Source: Clostridium zeae (GTDB taxonomy: Bacteria; Bacillota; Clostridia; Clostridiales; Clostridiaceae). From it: a DNA stretch of 64,000 nucleotides. Shown here one piece after another: positions 29,460 through 38,551 of this stretch; within the stretch, counting starts at the first letter, position 1; each line of letters opens with the position of its first letter. The stretch lies in NCBI RefSeq assembly GCF_017312485.1, contig NZ_BMBA01000003.1, positions 6,921 to 70,920 on the forward strand, given 5' to 3'. The notes beneath the pieces were generated by a model. The model had not been told where the DNA came from. It saw nothing but the letters and a program-made list of their open reading frames with translations, and made no database searches. A program made the translations under genes and the position numbers.

Positions 29460-30044
29460 TTTCGTAACCTCCAATTTTGATAGTTTATAAATCAAATTTG
29501 CTAGAAACCCTAACAAATAGACTTATCCTTCACTCAACAACCTTAAAATTTGATTTATCCTATTTTCATCAACTTCTGATTATCTCCGAAACCTTTGCTA
29601 CTTATAATTAACAAAATAATCCACAACTCTTATACTTCGCCTATTTACTTATAAATCAGAAATCAGAATTGGTATATTTATTATATAAAATTCTAAAATA
29701 ACCTTTTCCAAAGAAATACCTAAAATCTTTTCAAAACACATAAAAGCCTACATTTTACATATATATAAAAAATTATGTTTATTTTTTTATCAATCAATTT
29801 AAATATAAATAAAATAAACTTTAATTTCAACCACATTTTTACTTTTTTGATTTTCACATAACAATTTAGAATGTTTTTTGTTAGAAATTCTAGGCATTTT
29901 TTATTCTCATCAGCATAAAAAAGTTTAAAAATTACATCCGTAGTTTTACTATTATCTAAGTGCAATCAATTAAATTATTAGTTGTTCACTTATTATAAAG
30001 AAATATATAAAGTTATCAACTTGTTAAAAATTGTTAAATTACAT
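29460..30044. other. Divergent spacer between GH43 and PL7 genes
   Basis: Very AT-rich. No credible gene: a minus-strand frame at 29720-29965 is low-complexity Lys/Phe/Ile. Apart from the promoter at 30045-30072 I find no clear operator. A pair of TTGTTAAA direct repeats occurs near 30021-30038. Confidence 0.4.
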
Positions 30045-30072
30045 TTGATTTTACAATTAGTTACAGTATAAT
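30045..30072 (+). promoter_or_regulatory. Promoter of the PL7-type lyase gene
   Basis: TTGATT (30045-30050) and TATAAT (30067-30072) are 16 bases apart, leaving a leader of about 115 bases before ATG 30195. Confidence 0.6.
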
Positions 30073-30194
30073 ATAAATATACAACAATTTAGCAATCTCA
30101 TCGTTTCACAACATTTCAATCATCTAGTACAACTCCCCCATAATGCGGACCTAATATATTCACATACATATAAATTTAAAGAGAGGTGTAAAAA

Positions 30195-31454
30195 ATGATT
30201 AAAAGTTTTAAAAAAAGAACAGCAATAGCACTTACAGCAGCGCTATTGCTAATGAGCTCAGCTTTTGCAAACAAAAGTGCAAGCGCAGCAGGTCTAACAC
30301 TTAGTTCAAAAATGGATTATGCTGCTGGAACAACTAGCCTAGGCTCCTCAAATTTAGGAACAGTGACGATAAATTATGACATAACACCTACTACTAACTT
30401 GATTGATGGCCTTGTAGGCTACGCAGATTCATCCACCACTGTAAGTGATGCAACTAGTTTTGCTATGATAGTGCGTACAAATACAAGCGGGTATTTTGAC
30501 GTTAGAAATGGTGACGTATATCAAGCAGTTACTAATGTGCCTTACAGCGCAAACAACACTTATCATGTTAAGATAACCGCTAACATGAGCGGAAAGACTT
30601 ATAGTGTATGGGTAACTCCACCAAGTGGCACAGCTACCCAAATTGCAACCAACTACGCTTTCAGATCCGATGCACCTTCAACTGACGACTTAGGCCAAAT
30701 TTGTGCAAGAAGTAAAAGTGCAGATAATCAATTCACAGTACAAAATCATGTCATAACTGGAAGCACTTCTGTACTTAACCCTAACTATGCACCTGGTGGA
30801 AACTTTGATCTTTCTAAATGGTTTCTTCAACTCCCAACAGGTTCTAGCGGAAACGTCGATACCGTTTCATCTGCTGCTCTTCAAGGACAAAACGGCTACA
30901 CAAATCCATACTATTTCTATACTGATAGCACTGACGGTTCAATGGTTATGATGGATCCTAAAACTGGTTGGACTACATCAGGTTCACAGCATCCAAGAAC
31001 AGAATTCCATGAAAATACTAACGGATGGTCTACGAGTGGGACAAACATTCTTTCTGCCACAGCAAAAGTAACTCAAGTGCCTAGCAACACTTGCATTGCT
31101 CAAATCTTCCAAGCAGCTCCTGCCCCTAGCAAGCCACTTTGCGAATTACAATATAAAAATGACGGCACTGTAAACCTGTTCCTTGAAAACACTAATCAAG
31201 GTGGAGGCGGAACTACTACTCAAGTTGGTTCAGTACCTCTTGGAACAAAGTTTACCTATGAACTTAAGCTTCAAGGTACTACTATCACCGTAAAGATAAA
31301 CGGCACTGCTTCAACCTTTGCCTTACCTTCAACCTTTATTGGAGAAAATTTCTACTTTAAAGCAGGAAATTACGATCAATCTGCAACATCTGGTACTCCT
31401 TCAACTACTCCTGGTACTGTTGTTAAATTTTATGCTTTAACTATAACTCATTAA
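30195..31454 (+). CDS. Secreted PL7-type polysaccharide lyase (alginate-lyase-like)
   Basis: 419 residues. GAGAGGTG precedes ATG. Signal peptide 1 to about 31 (KKRTAIALTAALLL...SASA). Residues 33-190 look like a LamG-type jelly-roll, possibly carbohydrate binding. Residues 200-419 form a PL7/alginate_lyase2 jelly-roll with FDLSKWFLQLPTG, PRTEFHE (268-273) and YFKAGNYDQ (387-395). The usual QIH motif with the catalytic His reads QIF at 303-305, and RTEFHE and YDQ replace RTELR and YNQ. Either substrate or mechanism differs from classic alginate lyases, or it belongs to a sister family such as glucuronan lyases. Confidence 0.75.
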   Translation: MIKSFKKRTAIALTAALLLMSSAFANKSASAAGLTLSSKMDYAAGTTSLGSSNLGTVTINYDITPTTNLIDGLVGYADSSTTVSDATSFAMIVRTNTSGYFDVRNGDVYQAVTNVPYSANNTYHVKITANMSGKTYSVWVTPPSGTATQIATNYAFRSDAPSTDDLGQICARSKSADNQFTVQNHVITGSTSVLNPNYAPGGNFDLSKWFLQLPTGSSGNVDTVSSAALQGQNGYTNPYYFYTDSTDGSMVMMDPKTGWTTSGSQHPRTEFHENTNGWSTSGTNILSATAKVTQVPSNTCIAQIFQAAPAPSKPLCELQYKNDGTVNLFLENTNQGGGGTTTQVGSVPLGTKFTYELKLQGTTITVKINGTASTFALPSTFIGENFYFKAGNYDQSATSGTPSTTPGTVVKFYALTITH

Positions 31455-31463
31455 TAAACAAAG

Positions 31464-31496
31464 AAAGTCGCTGAATCTATTCGGTGACTTTTTTTG
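31464..31496 (+). terminator. Terminator of the lyase gene
   Basis: AAAGTCGC/GGTGACTTT-type stem followed by seven T, ten bases after the stop codon. Confidence 0.75.
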
Positions 31497-31546
31497 TGCT
31501 CTTATTTCCAATACAGTCAAAGTCGCTCTATACGCGCTTTGCCTAA

Positions 31547-31711
31547 GCCTTCAAAACAGTTAACCTCTATAATTGGATTGAAAACAAGGATTTACAAATT
31601 TATATAGACAAGTCATTCCCTATATCTGCTCAAGGAATAAGAGATGCTTATTTTAATAGTAAATTGAGCTCGAAGAAGGGAAGAATATCAGTATCAAATA
31701 GTGAAAAATGA
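31547..31711 (+). pseudogene. C-terminal remnant of an MDR-type oxidoreductase
   Basis: 54 open codons end in TGA and have no start. The translation reads LYNWIENKDLQIYIDKSFPI then an AQGIRDAYFNSK.. helix and KKGRISV. This is the C-terminal end of zinc-type or quinone-reductase-like MDR dehydrogenases, where a W-x-E-x-G-x-L-x-x-x-I-D-x-x-F-P segment precedes an A-H/Y helix and G-K/R-I-V. The rest of the gene is gone. It abuts the relic terminator at 31712. Confidence 0.5.
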
Positions 31712-31751
31712 AAAAGTTCGCAAGCCTTATAAAATAAGAGCTTGCGAACTT
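31712..31751. terminator. Terminator, GTTCGC family (relic guaA terminator copy)
   Basis: Stem AAGTTCGCAAGC/GCTTGCGAACTT with a 14-base loop. It shares both arm ends with the guaA terminator at 48981-49020 and stands at the same distance from the relic guaA end. Confidence 0.75.
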
Positions 31752-31800
31752 TATATATTATATTGACATTAAATAATTACTTGTAGTTTAGAAGTTATAT
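31752..31800 (-). pseudogene. Decayed 3' end of guaA (putative attachment-site relic)
   Basis: Read on the minus strand, these bases align without gaps to the end of the intact guaA (49021-49069). I count 32 of 41 coding positions identical, and the inner 15 bases (GTTTAGAAGTTATAT on the plus strand, 31786-31800) identical throughout. The translation N-I-T-S-K-L-Q-V-I-I-stop corresponds to GuaA's [13 protein letters not shown]. Similarity ends abruptly at 31800, eight bases before the GH94 stop codon. Together with the terminator it forms a direct repeat of the intact guaA end. Confidence 0.75.
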
Positions 31801-31807
31801 TGGTATT

Positions 31808-34561
31808 TTAAGAATTAATATCTTCCAAGTATACAACTATTTTGTGTTCTTCATTTATTAAAAGCTTCTCTATGATCTTTTTATCTAAAATAAATGAACC
31901 ACCCTTTAGCTTTAACTCTAACTTCTCTCCATTTAGGGTAACTGCACCAATTCTATATTCACCATACTCTAATTGACTTTCATTTTTATATTCTACATGT
32001 ATCTTTTTACCATCAAATATAGTAAAGGCTGATGCAGTACTATTACCATCAAACTGTGCTTTAACTAATTTAGGCTCAAGCATAAGATCACCTAAGAAGC
32101 CTTTTACTCCATATACCTCATTAAGCATTGTAAGTAGCAGCCAACTTGCTGAACCTGTAAGATAGTTGTACATTCCTCTACCACGCTGGCTAATATACTC
32201 AGGTATACCTGGTAAAATCCTACTCTTCTCAAAGTCATTGCAATGGTTGTATATCATATCCAGAATCTCAAAACCTTCCTTTGCAAAGCCTCTTTTGTAA
32301 AGAGCGTTTATATACATAATTGTCATATGACTAAACATAGCACCATTTTCTTTATGTCCATAGGCAAAGCCAAAACCTCTACCCATATTCAATTTGACTT
32401 CCTTAAAATCAGTGTTTAATCTTATACCTCCAACCTTTGGATCCTTTAAATATCTATTAACAGACTTAACAACCTTCTCAATCTGATCTTTGTCAGCTAC
32501 ACCGCCCATTATTGGGAACACTTGTCCTGTAAGTGTCATTCTAGTCCCTGTTTCAAAGTCTCCTTCTAATGCTTTTCCAGCATTATCATAGTAACCATTA
32601 AACCATTCAAAGCCTTCAGAATTCTTTATTAATTCCTTAGCTTTAATATGTTCCATTATCCATTCAGCTTTTTTCTTAATATCAGAGGAAAGTTTGTCTA
32701 TATTAATTTTCATCTTTTCCCCAGAAACATCATGAGTACAAAGCTCAAAATACTTTCTTAATAAATTATTTTTTTCATCAACGGAGTTATAATCTATTGA
32801 TTCATAAATAGTATCTATTAAAATTGACATTTCCTTAGCAATTTCTACAGATTCTATTTCCAACTTATCTTTTAGCTTTAGCAGCAATTCACTTAATTCC
32901 AAGAGATTGCTTCCATATAAAGCAGTGAATGCAACACTTTCTCCTTTTTCGTCTGCCATATCAAAGGCATCATTCCAATCAGCACCTTCAAGTCTCATAT
33001 TATTATGCATTCCTACATTATAAAAAGCTGTTAAATGCTGAATTAAAATGTGTTCAAGTATACTACCTTTATATATTTTTCCTGAATGGTCCTTTTGCTT
33101 ATTTCCATAGCTATCGTTCCATTCATGATCTACAGCCTTTGAACGGAAACATTGCTTGTCTTTAAAATACTCTTGTTCCTCAAGTAAGAATCCCAATTCT
33201 CCACTCAAATCTAAATACAATTTTGTAGTGATAAATGGCCATGCACCGTGATCCATCCAAGTTCTAGAGATGTTGTTTCTATCTGCAATAAACTCTCCTG
33301 GTTTTGTTCCGATAATGGTAGCATTACTTCCATCAAATCTAACTCCAATATAGTTATTGTATAGTAGTTCTCTTACAGGTGCAGGTTCAAGGAGTAATAG
33401 TGCTAAACAGTCTTGCCATAAATCTCTCCAACCTCTTCCCCCTCTTCCATAATCATGGTGAGGTAAAAATGAGCATCCATATATTCTTCTCATAATAGGT
33501 TGTAGCTCTACCCATTTCATCCATGAGTCAAAAGCTTCGTTAGAAGATGAAAAGTTTAAATTAGATAACTTTCTTTCCCAGTATTCTTTGTTATTATCTA
33601 ATTCACTTTCAAACTTAGACACACTACCATAGGCCTTTATAAATTCCTCTGAATCAGAATTATTTTCGCTAATCCCCATAATCACTATATAGGAATTGCT
33701 TTCACCAGATTTTAGTTCACATTCCTTAAATCTTATTGCTCCTATTGCATCATATCCGTCGATCTCTTCTCCTTCTTTGCAATAGTTTGTTAAATTCTTT
33801 ATAACCGCCTCAGGATACTGAAGACTTCCACCTTCTCCAATAAAATCTTCTTCTACTGGAAAAAATCCCTCTGGTGCGATTCCATCTCCTTGCACAGCTT
33901 GTACTGAATATGAAATTGTATTAATCCTATGCCCTCTTTCATCAAAAGTAAGAGTTGGAGTAACACTAACGCCATATTCATCGGTATATATTCTGTGAAG
34001 CAATGATGTTACGTGTCTATGATCTCTTATATTATCTGCTGAGCGTCCATAAATTGGTACAGCAGCAGTAGGTGTAAATCTCAAATTATCTGATTTAATA
34101 TTTGTTATTGTTATTTTCATTAATTCAACATTATGTTTACCAACAGGTACAAAGTTTGTTATCTCTGATCTTACTCCAAGCTTTGTATTTTCTCTTACGA
34201 CTTTTTGCCAAAGAAAACCTGCATGTAGCTGCACACTTTCTTCGCTTTGTTCTTTAAAGCTAAGACTCATCTGATCAGAGGAATTTCCTGCAGCTGACCA
34301 TGAAGTGTCTTTATCTATATATAACCAAAAGTTTCTTGAATTTGCTGAAAAATTTAAGTTTCTTACTGATACTGGCTCCATTAAAAAAGCATTTTGATTA
34401 ATTTTAATATCACCTGCAAGTAATGGGGTTATTGAACTCATCATTCCATTTTCATTTGCCAAAGGAAAATACAAGCCACTAGTTTTGTGCGGATTATCTA
34501 ATGTAAACTCACCGCTCTTTCCAATAAATTTCCATGATGAATTTTTTGTTTTTTCTACCAT
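31808..34561 (-). CDS. GH94-family glycoside phosphorylase (laminaribiose phosphorylase-like)
   Basis: 917 residues. I start at MVEKTKNSSW (34561), which follows GGAGG; the frame reaches 34573. Order: N-terminal beta-sandwich, helical linker, (alpha/alpha)6 barrel with GWRDLWQD and ADWND, whose Asp (D531) is the catalytic acid, and a C-terminal beta-domain. The family cleaves beta-glucosides with phosphate, giving glucose 1-phosphate, in the cytosol. Length and the laminarinase neighbour favour laminaribiose or beta-1,3-oligoglucan, but cellobiose cannot be excluded. Last gene of the cluster, and its stop lies next to the guaA relic. Confidence 0.85.
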   Translation of the reverse strand: MVEKTKNSSWKFIGKSGEFTLDNPHKTSGLYFPLANENGMMSSITPLLAGDIKINQNAFLMEPVSVRNLNFSANSRNFWLYIDKDTSWSAAGNSSDQMSLSFKEQSEESVQLHAGFLWQKVVRENTKLGVRSEITNFVPVGKHNVELMKITITNIKSDNLRFTPTAAVPIYGRSADNIRDHRHVTSLLHRIYTDEYGVSVTPTLTFDERGHRINTISYSVQAVQGDGIAPEGFFPVEEDFIGEGGSLQYPEAVIKNLTNYCKEGEEIDGYDAIGAIRFKECELKSGESNSYIVIMGISENNSDSEEFIKAYGSVSKFESELDNNKEYWERKLSNLNFSSSNEAFDSWMKWVELQPIMRRIYGCSFLPHHDYGRGGRGWRDLWQDCLALLLLEPAPVRELLYNNYIGVRFDGSNATIIGTKPGEFIADRNNISRTWMDHGAWPFITTKLYLDLSGELGFLLEEQEYFKDKQCFRSKAVDHEWNDSYGNKQKDHSGKIYKGSILEHILIQHLTAFYNVGMHNNMRLEGADWNDAFDMADEKGESVAFTALYGSNLLELSELLLKLKDKLEIESVEIAKEMSILIDTIYESIDYNSVDEKNNLLRKYFELCTHDVSGEKMKINIDKLSSDIKKKAEWIMEHIKAKELIKNSEGFEWFNGYYDNAGKALEGDFETGTRMTLTGQVFPIMGGVADKDQIEKVVKSVNRYLKDPKVGGIRLNTDFKEVKLNMGRGFGFAYGHKENGAMFSHMTIMYINALYKRGFAKEGFEILDMIYNHCNDFEKSRILPGIPEYISQRGRGMYNYLTGSASWLLLTMLNEVYGVKGFLGDLMLEPKLVKAQFDGNSTASAFTIFDGKKIHVEYKNESQLEYGEYRIGAVTLNGEKLELKLKGGSFILDKKIIEKLLINEEHKIVVYLEDINS

Positions 34562-34585
34562 AATATCCTCCAATAAAATTTGTAA

Positions 34586-35455
34586 TTATTTTTTTATCCC
34601 TAGATCATAAACTCTCACGTAATCTACTTCCATAGCTTGTGGGAAAATACTGTCATCAATGCCCTTTTGGCCACCCCAACTTCCACCAACTGCAATGTTT
34701 AATATTAAATGGAATGGTTTATCATATGGCCAAGATTTCCACTTTTCTTCTTTGTCAGTTATAGGATCATATTCTGTAGTAAAATATTTTTGGTTATCCA
34801 CAAAAAAATCTATCTTATTAGGTCTCCACTCCATAGCATATACATGAAATTCGGTGTCAACATTATCAACCTTTATTTGTGCAGTTTTTTGTGTATTTGC
34901 CTTCCAATAATATTTCAGTGAATGTGCTGTAGCATGTATTGTACCTTGATCAAAGCCTACATGCTCCATTATGTCTAGCTCTCCACTTTGTGGCCATGCT
35001 CCATAGTCACTATTTTCAGGCATCATCCATATTGCAGGCCAAGTCCCTACCCCTTTAGGTAACTTTGCTCTAATTTCAAATCTTCCATAGCACCAAGAAT
35101 CTTTAGTCAAAAGCCTCACAGAAGTATATTCATTAAAGGCATATTTTTCTTTATTTGCAGTAATTATTAATTTTCCATCTTGAACCTTAGCATTTGAAAG
35201 TTCATCAGTATAGCACTGCTTTTCATCGTTCCCCCAACCTGATCCACCAATATCATATCGCCACTTTTCTTTATTCGGTGCTCCGTTCTCATTGAAATCG
35301 TCTTCAAATACTAGCTTCATATTCTCCTTATTTTTCCCATCTAGGTTCATATTTTTCTCCTTTCTCTCACTTATAATAACATTTATTCCAATAAATATCA
35401 CTATGATTATGCTTAATAGTATACCAATTCCTAAATATATCTTTTTATTTTTCAC
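34586..35455 (-). CDS. GH16 endo-beta-1,3-glucanase, membrane-anchored or secreted
   Basis: 289 residues. The GTG start follows AAGGGG. An N-terminal hydrophobic segment (8-28) without lipobox or clear cleavage site suggests a membrane anchor. The catalytic motif is GELDIMEH, with nucleophile E159, helper D161 and acid/base E164. The extra Met (E-x-D-x-x-E) is the bulged motif of laminarinase-type GH16, not the lichenase form. WPAIWMMPE and the final YVRVYDLG are typical. It would cut beta-1,3-glucan outside the cell to feed the transporter. It sits between the two phosphorylase genes with gaps of 3 and 24 bases. Confidence 0.9.
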   Translation of the reverse strand: MKNKKIYLGIGILLSIIIVIFIGINVIISERKEKNMNLDGKNKENMKLVFEDDFNENGAPNKEKWRYDIGGSGWGNDEKQCYTDELSNAKVQDGKLIITANKEKYAFNEYTSVRLLTKDSWCYGRFEIRAKLPKGVGTWPAIWMMPENSDYGAWPQSGELDIMEHVGFDQGTIHATAHSLKYYWKANTQKTAQIKVDNVDTEFHVYAMEWRPNKIDFFVDNQKYFTTEYDPITDKEEKWKSWPYDKPFHLILNIAVGGSWGGQKGIDDSIFPQAMEVDYVRVYDLGIKK

Positions 35456-35458
35456 TAA

Positions 35459-38443
35459 TTAACACCCCTTGTATTGTAAACATATATTCACCTGGTGTTC
35501 TTTATGATCTTCAAAAATCTTAATTATATTACCTTCAGTTTCTACATTATCAACCTTAATGGTGCATGAAGAGTCTTTTATTCTGAAGAACCCTTCTGGT
35601 TTTGTTATTTTAATATTATATGTGGCTTTACCAGTATTAAGCATAATGCTTATAAACTTCTGCGCTTCCATAAGTATTGGATCTATTTCAATACCTCTCG
35701 CTGTATATTGGATACCGAAAGCATCAAATAAAGATAATGTAAGCCAAGTAGAGGTTCCGCTCAATGTAGGTCCAATGTTTTCACCTGTATCGCTATTGTT
35801 ATATTGGGTGCAAAATCTTGGATTTCCACAAGTTACATATGGATGCTCCATGGTTTTATAAGGTAAAACTAAATTTATCATCCAATAAGCTGTAGCTGTA
35901 AGTCGCCTTGCCAATTCATTATTTTCAACTTTTTTAGCAGCTTTAAGCATAGCACTGGTTGCCATCATAGTGGCATGTTTGAATATCCCACCATTCTCTC
36001 TATCTCCTGGGAAATATTCACCGGTTGCTGTTCCTGTTGCAATCTTTTCCAAATCCGTAGGACTGATAAGTTTTATACCATACGGAGTCTTCAAATGTTT
36101 ATCTATAGAATCCAGCATTATTTCTATCTGCTCCTCAGTGGCACAATTAGCTAAAATAGACCAACTAAAAGAGTTCAAAAAATACGTCCCATCTTTATTA
36201 GGATCAGCAGAAAGTTTATCTCCTTTTGCTCCAAGGTATGTGAACTCGCCATCCTTGTATCTATTAAACAGAACTCTCGCAAAGAAATCGCTCTTCCATG
36301 CATGCTGCTGAAGATTCTTATAAAGCTTCTCAGCTACAACTTCAAGCTTACTGCAATACTCTTTATCTCCTTTGAGCTCTCCAATTTCAATCATTTCTTC
36401 AAAAGCTAGCTTTAATAAGAATCCATTCATAACACTTTCAGAATAATCACTTTCAAATGGTTCTCCATTCTTTTGTGTTCTTGCTATCTGTTCATTATAT
36501 CTTCTTTCTTTTTCTATACCATTTATATAGTCAGGATCCAGTTTTAAACAGTCGTTCCAATCTGCAAAGTCAAGTAGTGGTATCCCATGCTTACCAACTG
36601 ATATTTCTCCTGAATATCTTAAAATTGCTTTCATAGTATCATATAAACTTCTTGTCTTTATTGGATCGCTTCCCCCAATTTCACATTGTTCATCAAGAAA
36701 TGCTATATCACCTGTTATATTTATATATCTAAATACAGCTTGAATAAGCCACAATCCATCATCTGACCACTTCCCTGGCTCTTTTCCAACCCAGAAAAAA
36801 TTATGGTATGCATAACCGAATTCAAATACTTTTTCAGCCCATTCCCTAATTAAGCTTTTTACAAGAGCTTTTTCTCCCATGCCTATAAAATAGTACATAG
36901 ATGCATAAATATCCTGTATTTCTCTAAACCCAATCTCTCTATAACCTTTTTGAGTTTGATCGAAGGAACGTGATACAAAGGTTTGATATAGCACTTGAAA
37001 AGGAAGATTCTTATTAACATAAGTATCAAAATTACTGTCTTCTGATATAACTTGCATATAACTACTATACTTATTAATAAAACCTTGACTGCTCTCAAAA
37101 GCTTTTTGCAGCTCTTTTTCATCTCTATACTTATTTACTAAGTTCTGCACTTCGTTTTTAAAGGTATCTTCATCAAACTCATCATTTGCTTTATTTGAAA
37201 CTAGTCCTGTAAAATTATCAACGGTAACCTTATCTAAGGCTTGTATAGTAAAATTGCTACTAAGTGCAAAGAATCCCGGACCCTTTCTATTTAAGTTGTT
37301 ACTGAGTTTATACAATCCCTCTGGTCTTTCCAAAGAAGCGTTTCCCACAAACTCACTATAACTTGTACAAAATTCCCTAGGTAGTAGCGATTTATTTTCA
37401 TTATGAGTGATCATAGTATGAAATCTATAATCTCCTTTTGTATACATAGGATAATAATCTGAAGAAATTGCCTCTACATGTCCATCTTTATCAGTAAATA
37501 CCTTTGCCTGCATAATTACATTGCTATATAAAACATCCTCCATCAATGCGCCAGGAGCAGCACTTCCAAACATACCTGTATAAACTATTTTAATCTTTCT
37601 TGCTCTACTAGTATTATTTATTATTTTAATTTGTTGCGCTTCTACAGCTATAGGCATCTTGTCTTCCTGTGGTAATAGGAAAATTAGCCTTTCTATCTCT
37701 AAGCCGCATTTAGTCTTATAATAAATCTTAGTATAATTTTGAGCATGTACACATTTACTACTTTCTATATTTTCATCTTTAACATTTGCCGAATAAAAGA
37801 TCTGCTTTCCATCTTCCACTAAGTAGAACTGACGATTTGCAGGAAATCCATTTTCATCTTGAAGCATATCCCATCTTGTAGCCAATACTTGAGTAGCGGC
37901 ATGTGCTCTAAAACTCCCTCTTCCAAATTTATCTACTACGCTCTTTGGAGTGGTCTGAAGGGCATGGGAAAATCCGAGTCTATTGCCAAGCAACAGATTT
38001 GTATTGAAATGAGGTCCAGGTGCAGGGGCTCTTAGGTCTATTTCATGTTCACCATTTCTATTAATACTACCTACACCATAAGTTATATTTTGTACTATTC
38101 CATTTATCTTTTTACTTAGCTCAAAATCTAACAATATTTCAGTAATTTCACTATTTCTACTTGTTAATAGAGTTGTGTCATATATATCTTTAGTAAGCTT
38201 AAGCATTGCGAATTCATTTTCTTCTAAAACTTTATCCAATAGCTTTGCTATTTCCCTATCCTTAAATATTTCTAAAGTAACAGGAATTCTAATTTGTAAA
38301 TTAGTTACACCTACTGCCTTTTTATAAGTACTGTCATAGAATATTCCATCTATAACAGCTCCATTTTCAATTTTTTCTGAGAATATTTCTCTTAATTTAT
38401 GATCAGCTGACTGTTTTACTTTTCTTGCTACTAGCTCTCTCAT
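35459..38443 (-). CDS. GH94-like beta-glucan oligosaccharide phosphorylase (long form)
   Basis: About 994 residues. Two ATG follow GGAGGTG; the second (38443) has better spacing. The architecture is that of GH94, with a barrel carrying GYREIGFREIQD and FADWNDCL, where D631 is the likely catalytic acid. The C-terminal part has GIEIDPILM and GIFKHATMMATSA. It is clearly diverged from its neighbour (WNDC instead of WNDA, different N-terminal domain). It therefore probably has another chain-length or linkage preference, for example longer beta-1,3- or beta-1,2-glucan oligomers. Not assignable from sequence alone, and a sister phosphorylase family is possible. Confidence 0.75.
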   Translation of the reverse strand: MRELVARKVKQSADHKLREIFSEKIENGAVIDGIFYDSTYKKAVGVTNLQIRIPVTLEIFKDREIAKLLDKVLEENEFAMLKLTKDIYDTTLLTSRNSEITEILLDFELSKKINGIVQNITYGVGSINRNGEHEIDLRAPAPGPHFNTNLLLGNRLGFSHALQTTPKSVVDKFGRGSFRAHAATQVLATRWDMLQDENGFPANRQFYLVEDGKQIFYSANVKDENIESSKCVHAQNYTKIYYKTKCGLEIERLIFLLPQEDKMPIAVEAQQIKIINNTSRARKIKIVYTGMFGSAAPGALMEDVLYSNVIMQAKVFTDKDGHVEAISSDYYPMYTKGDYRFHTMITHNENKSLLPREFCTSYSEFVGNASLERPEGLYKLSNNLNRKGPGFFALSSNFTIQALDKVTVDNFTGLVSNKANDEFDEDTFKNEVQNLVNKYRDEKELQKAFESSQGFINKYSSYMQVISEDSNFDTYVNKNLPFQVLYQTFVSRSFDQTQKGYREIGFREIQDIYASMYYFIGMGEKALVKSLIREWAEKVFEFGYAYHNFFWVGKEPGKWSDDGLWLIQAVFRYINITGDIAFLDEQCEIGGSDPIKTRSLYDTMKAILRYSGEISVGKHGIPLLDFADWNDCLKLDPDYINGIEKERRYNEQIARTQKNGEPFESDYSESVMNGFLLKLAFEEMIEIGELKGDKEYCSKLEVVAEKLYKNLQQHAWKSDFFARVLFNRYKDGEFTYLGAKGDKLSADPNKDGTYFLNSFSWSILANCATEEQIEIMLDSIDKHLKTPYGIKLISPTDLEKIATGTATGEYFPGDRENGGIFKHATMMATSAMLKAAKKVENNELARRLTATAYWMINLVLPYKTMEHPYVTCGNPRFCTQYNNSDTGENIGPTLSGTSTWLTLSLFDAFGIQYTARGIEIDPILMEAQKFISIMLNTGKATYNIKITKPEGFFRIKDSSCTIKVDNVETEGNIIKIFEDHKEHQVNICLQYKGC

Positions 38444-38502
38444 CATGCACCTCCAAATTTACCAATTTATAATATATAAAATTAAACTTATTTATAATTG
38501 TG

Positions 38503-38536
38503 AAAAATAGGGATTTAATTTAAAATCCCTATTTTT
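38503..38536. terminator. Hairpin inside the glucan operon
   Basis: AAAAATAGGGATTT and its complement, with T-run on both sides, stands between the second permease and the long phosphorylase gene. It should terminate or attenuate, so transporter and enzyme genes may be expressed at different levels. Confidence 0.75.
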
Positions 38537-38551
38537 ATCTTCAAATAATAT

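Noticed and set aside
29720-29965. 81-codon minus-strand frame between the GH43 and PL7 genes
   Set aside because: Low-complexity composition, no ribosome site, and it lies in the divergent regulatory spacer.
26514-38443. Cellulosome membership of the polysaccharide enzymes
   Set aside because: I find no dockerin repeats, cohesins or S-layer domains in any of the GH8, GH43, PL7, GH16 or GH94 proteins.
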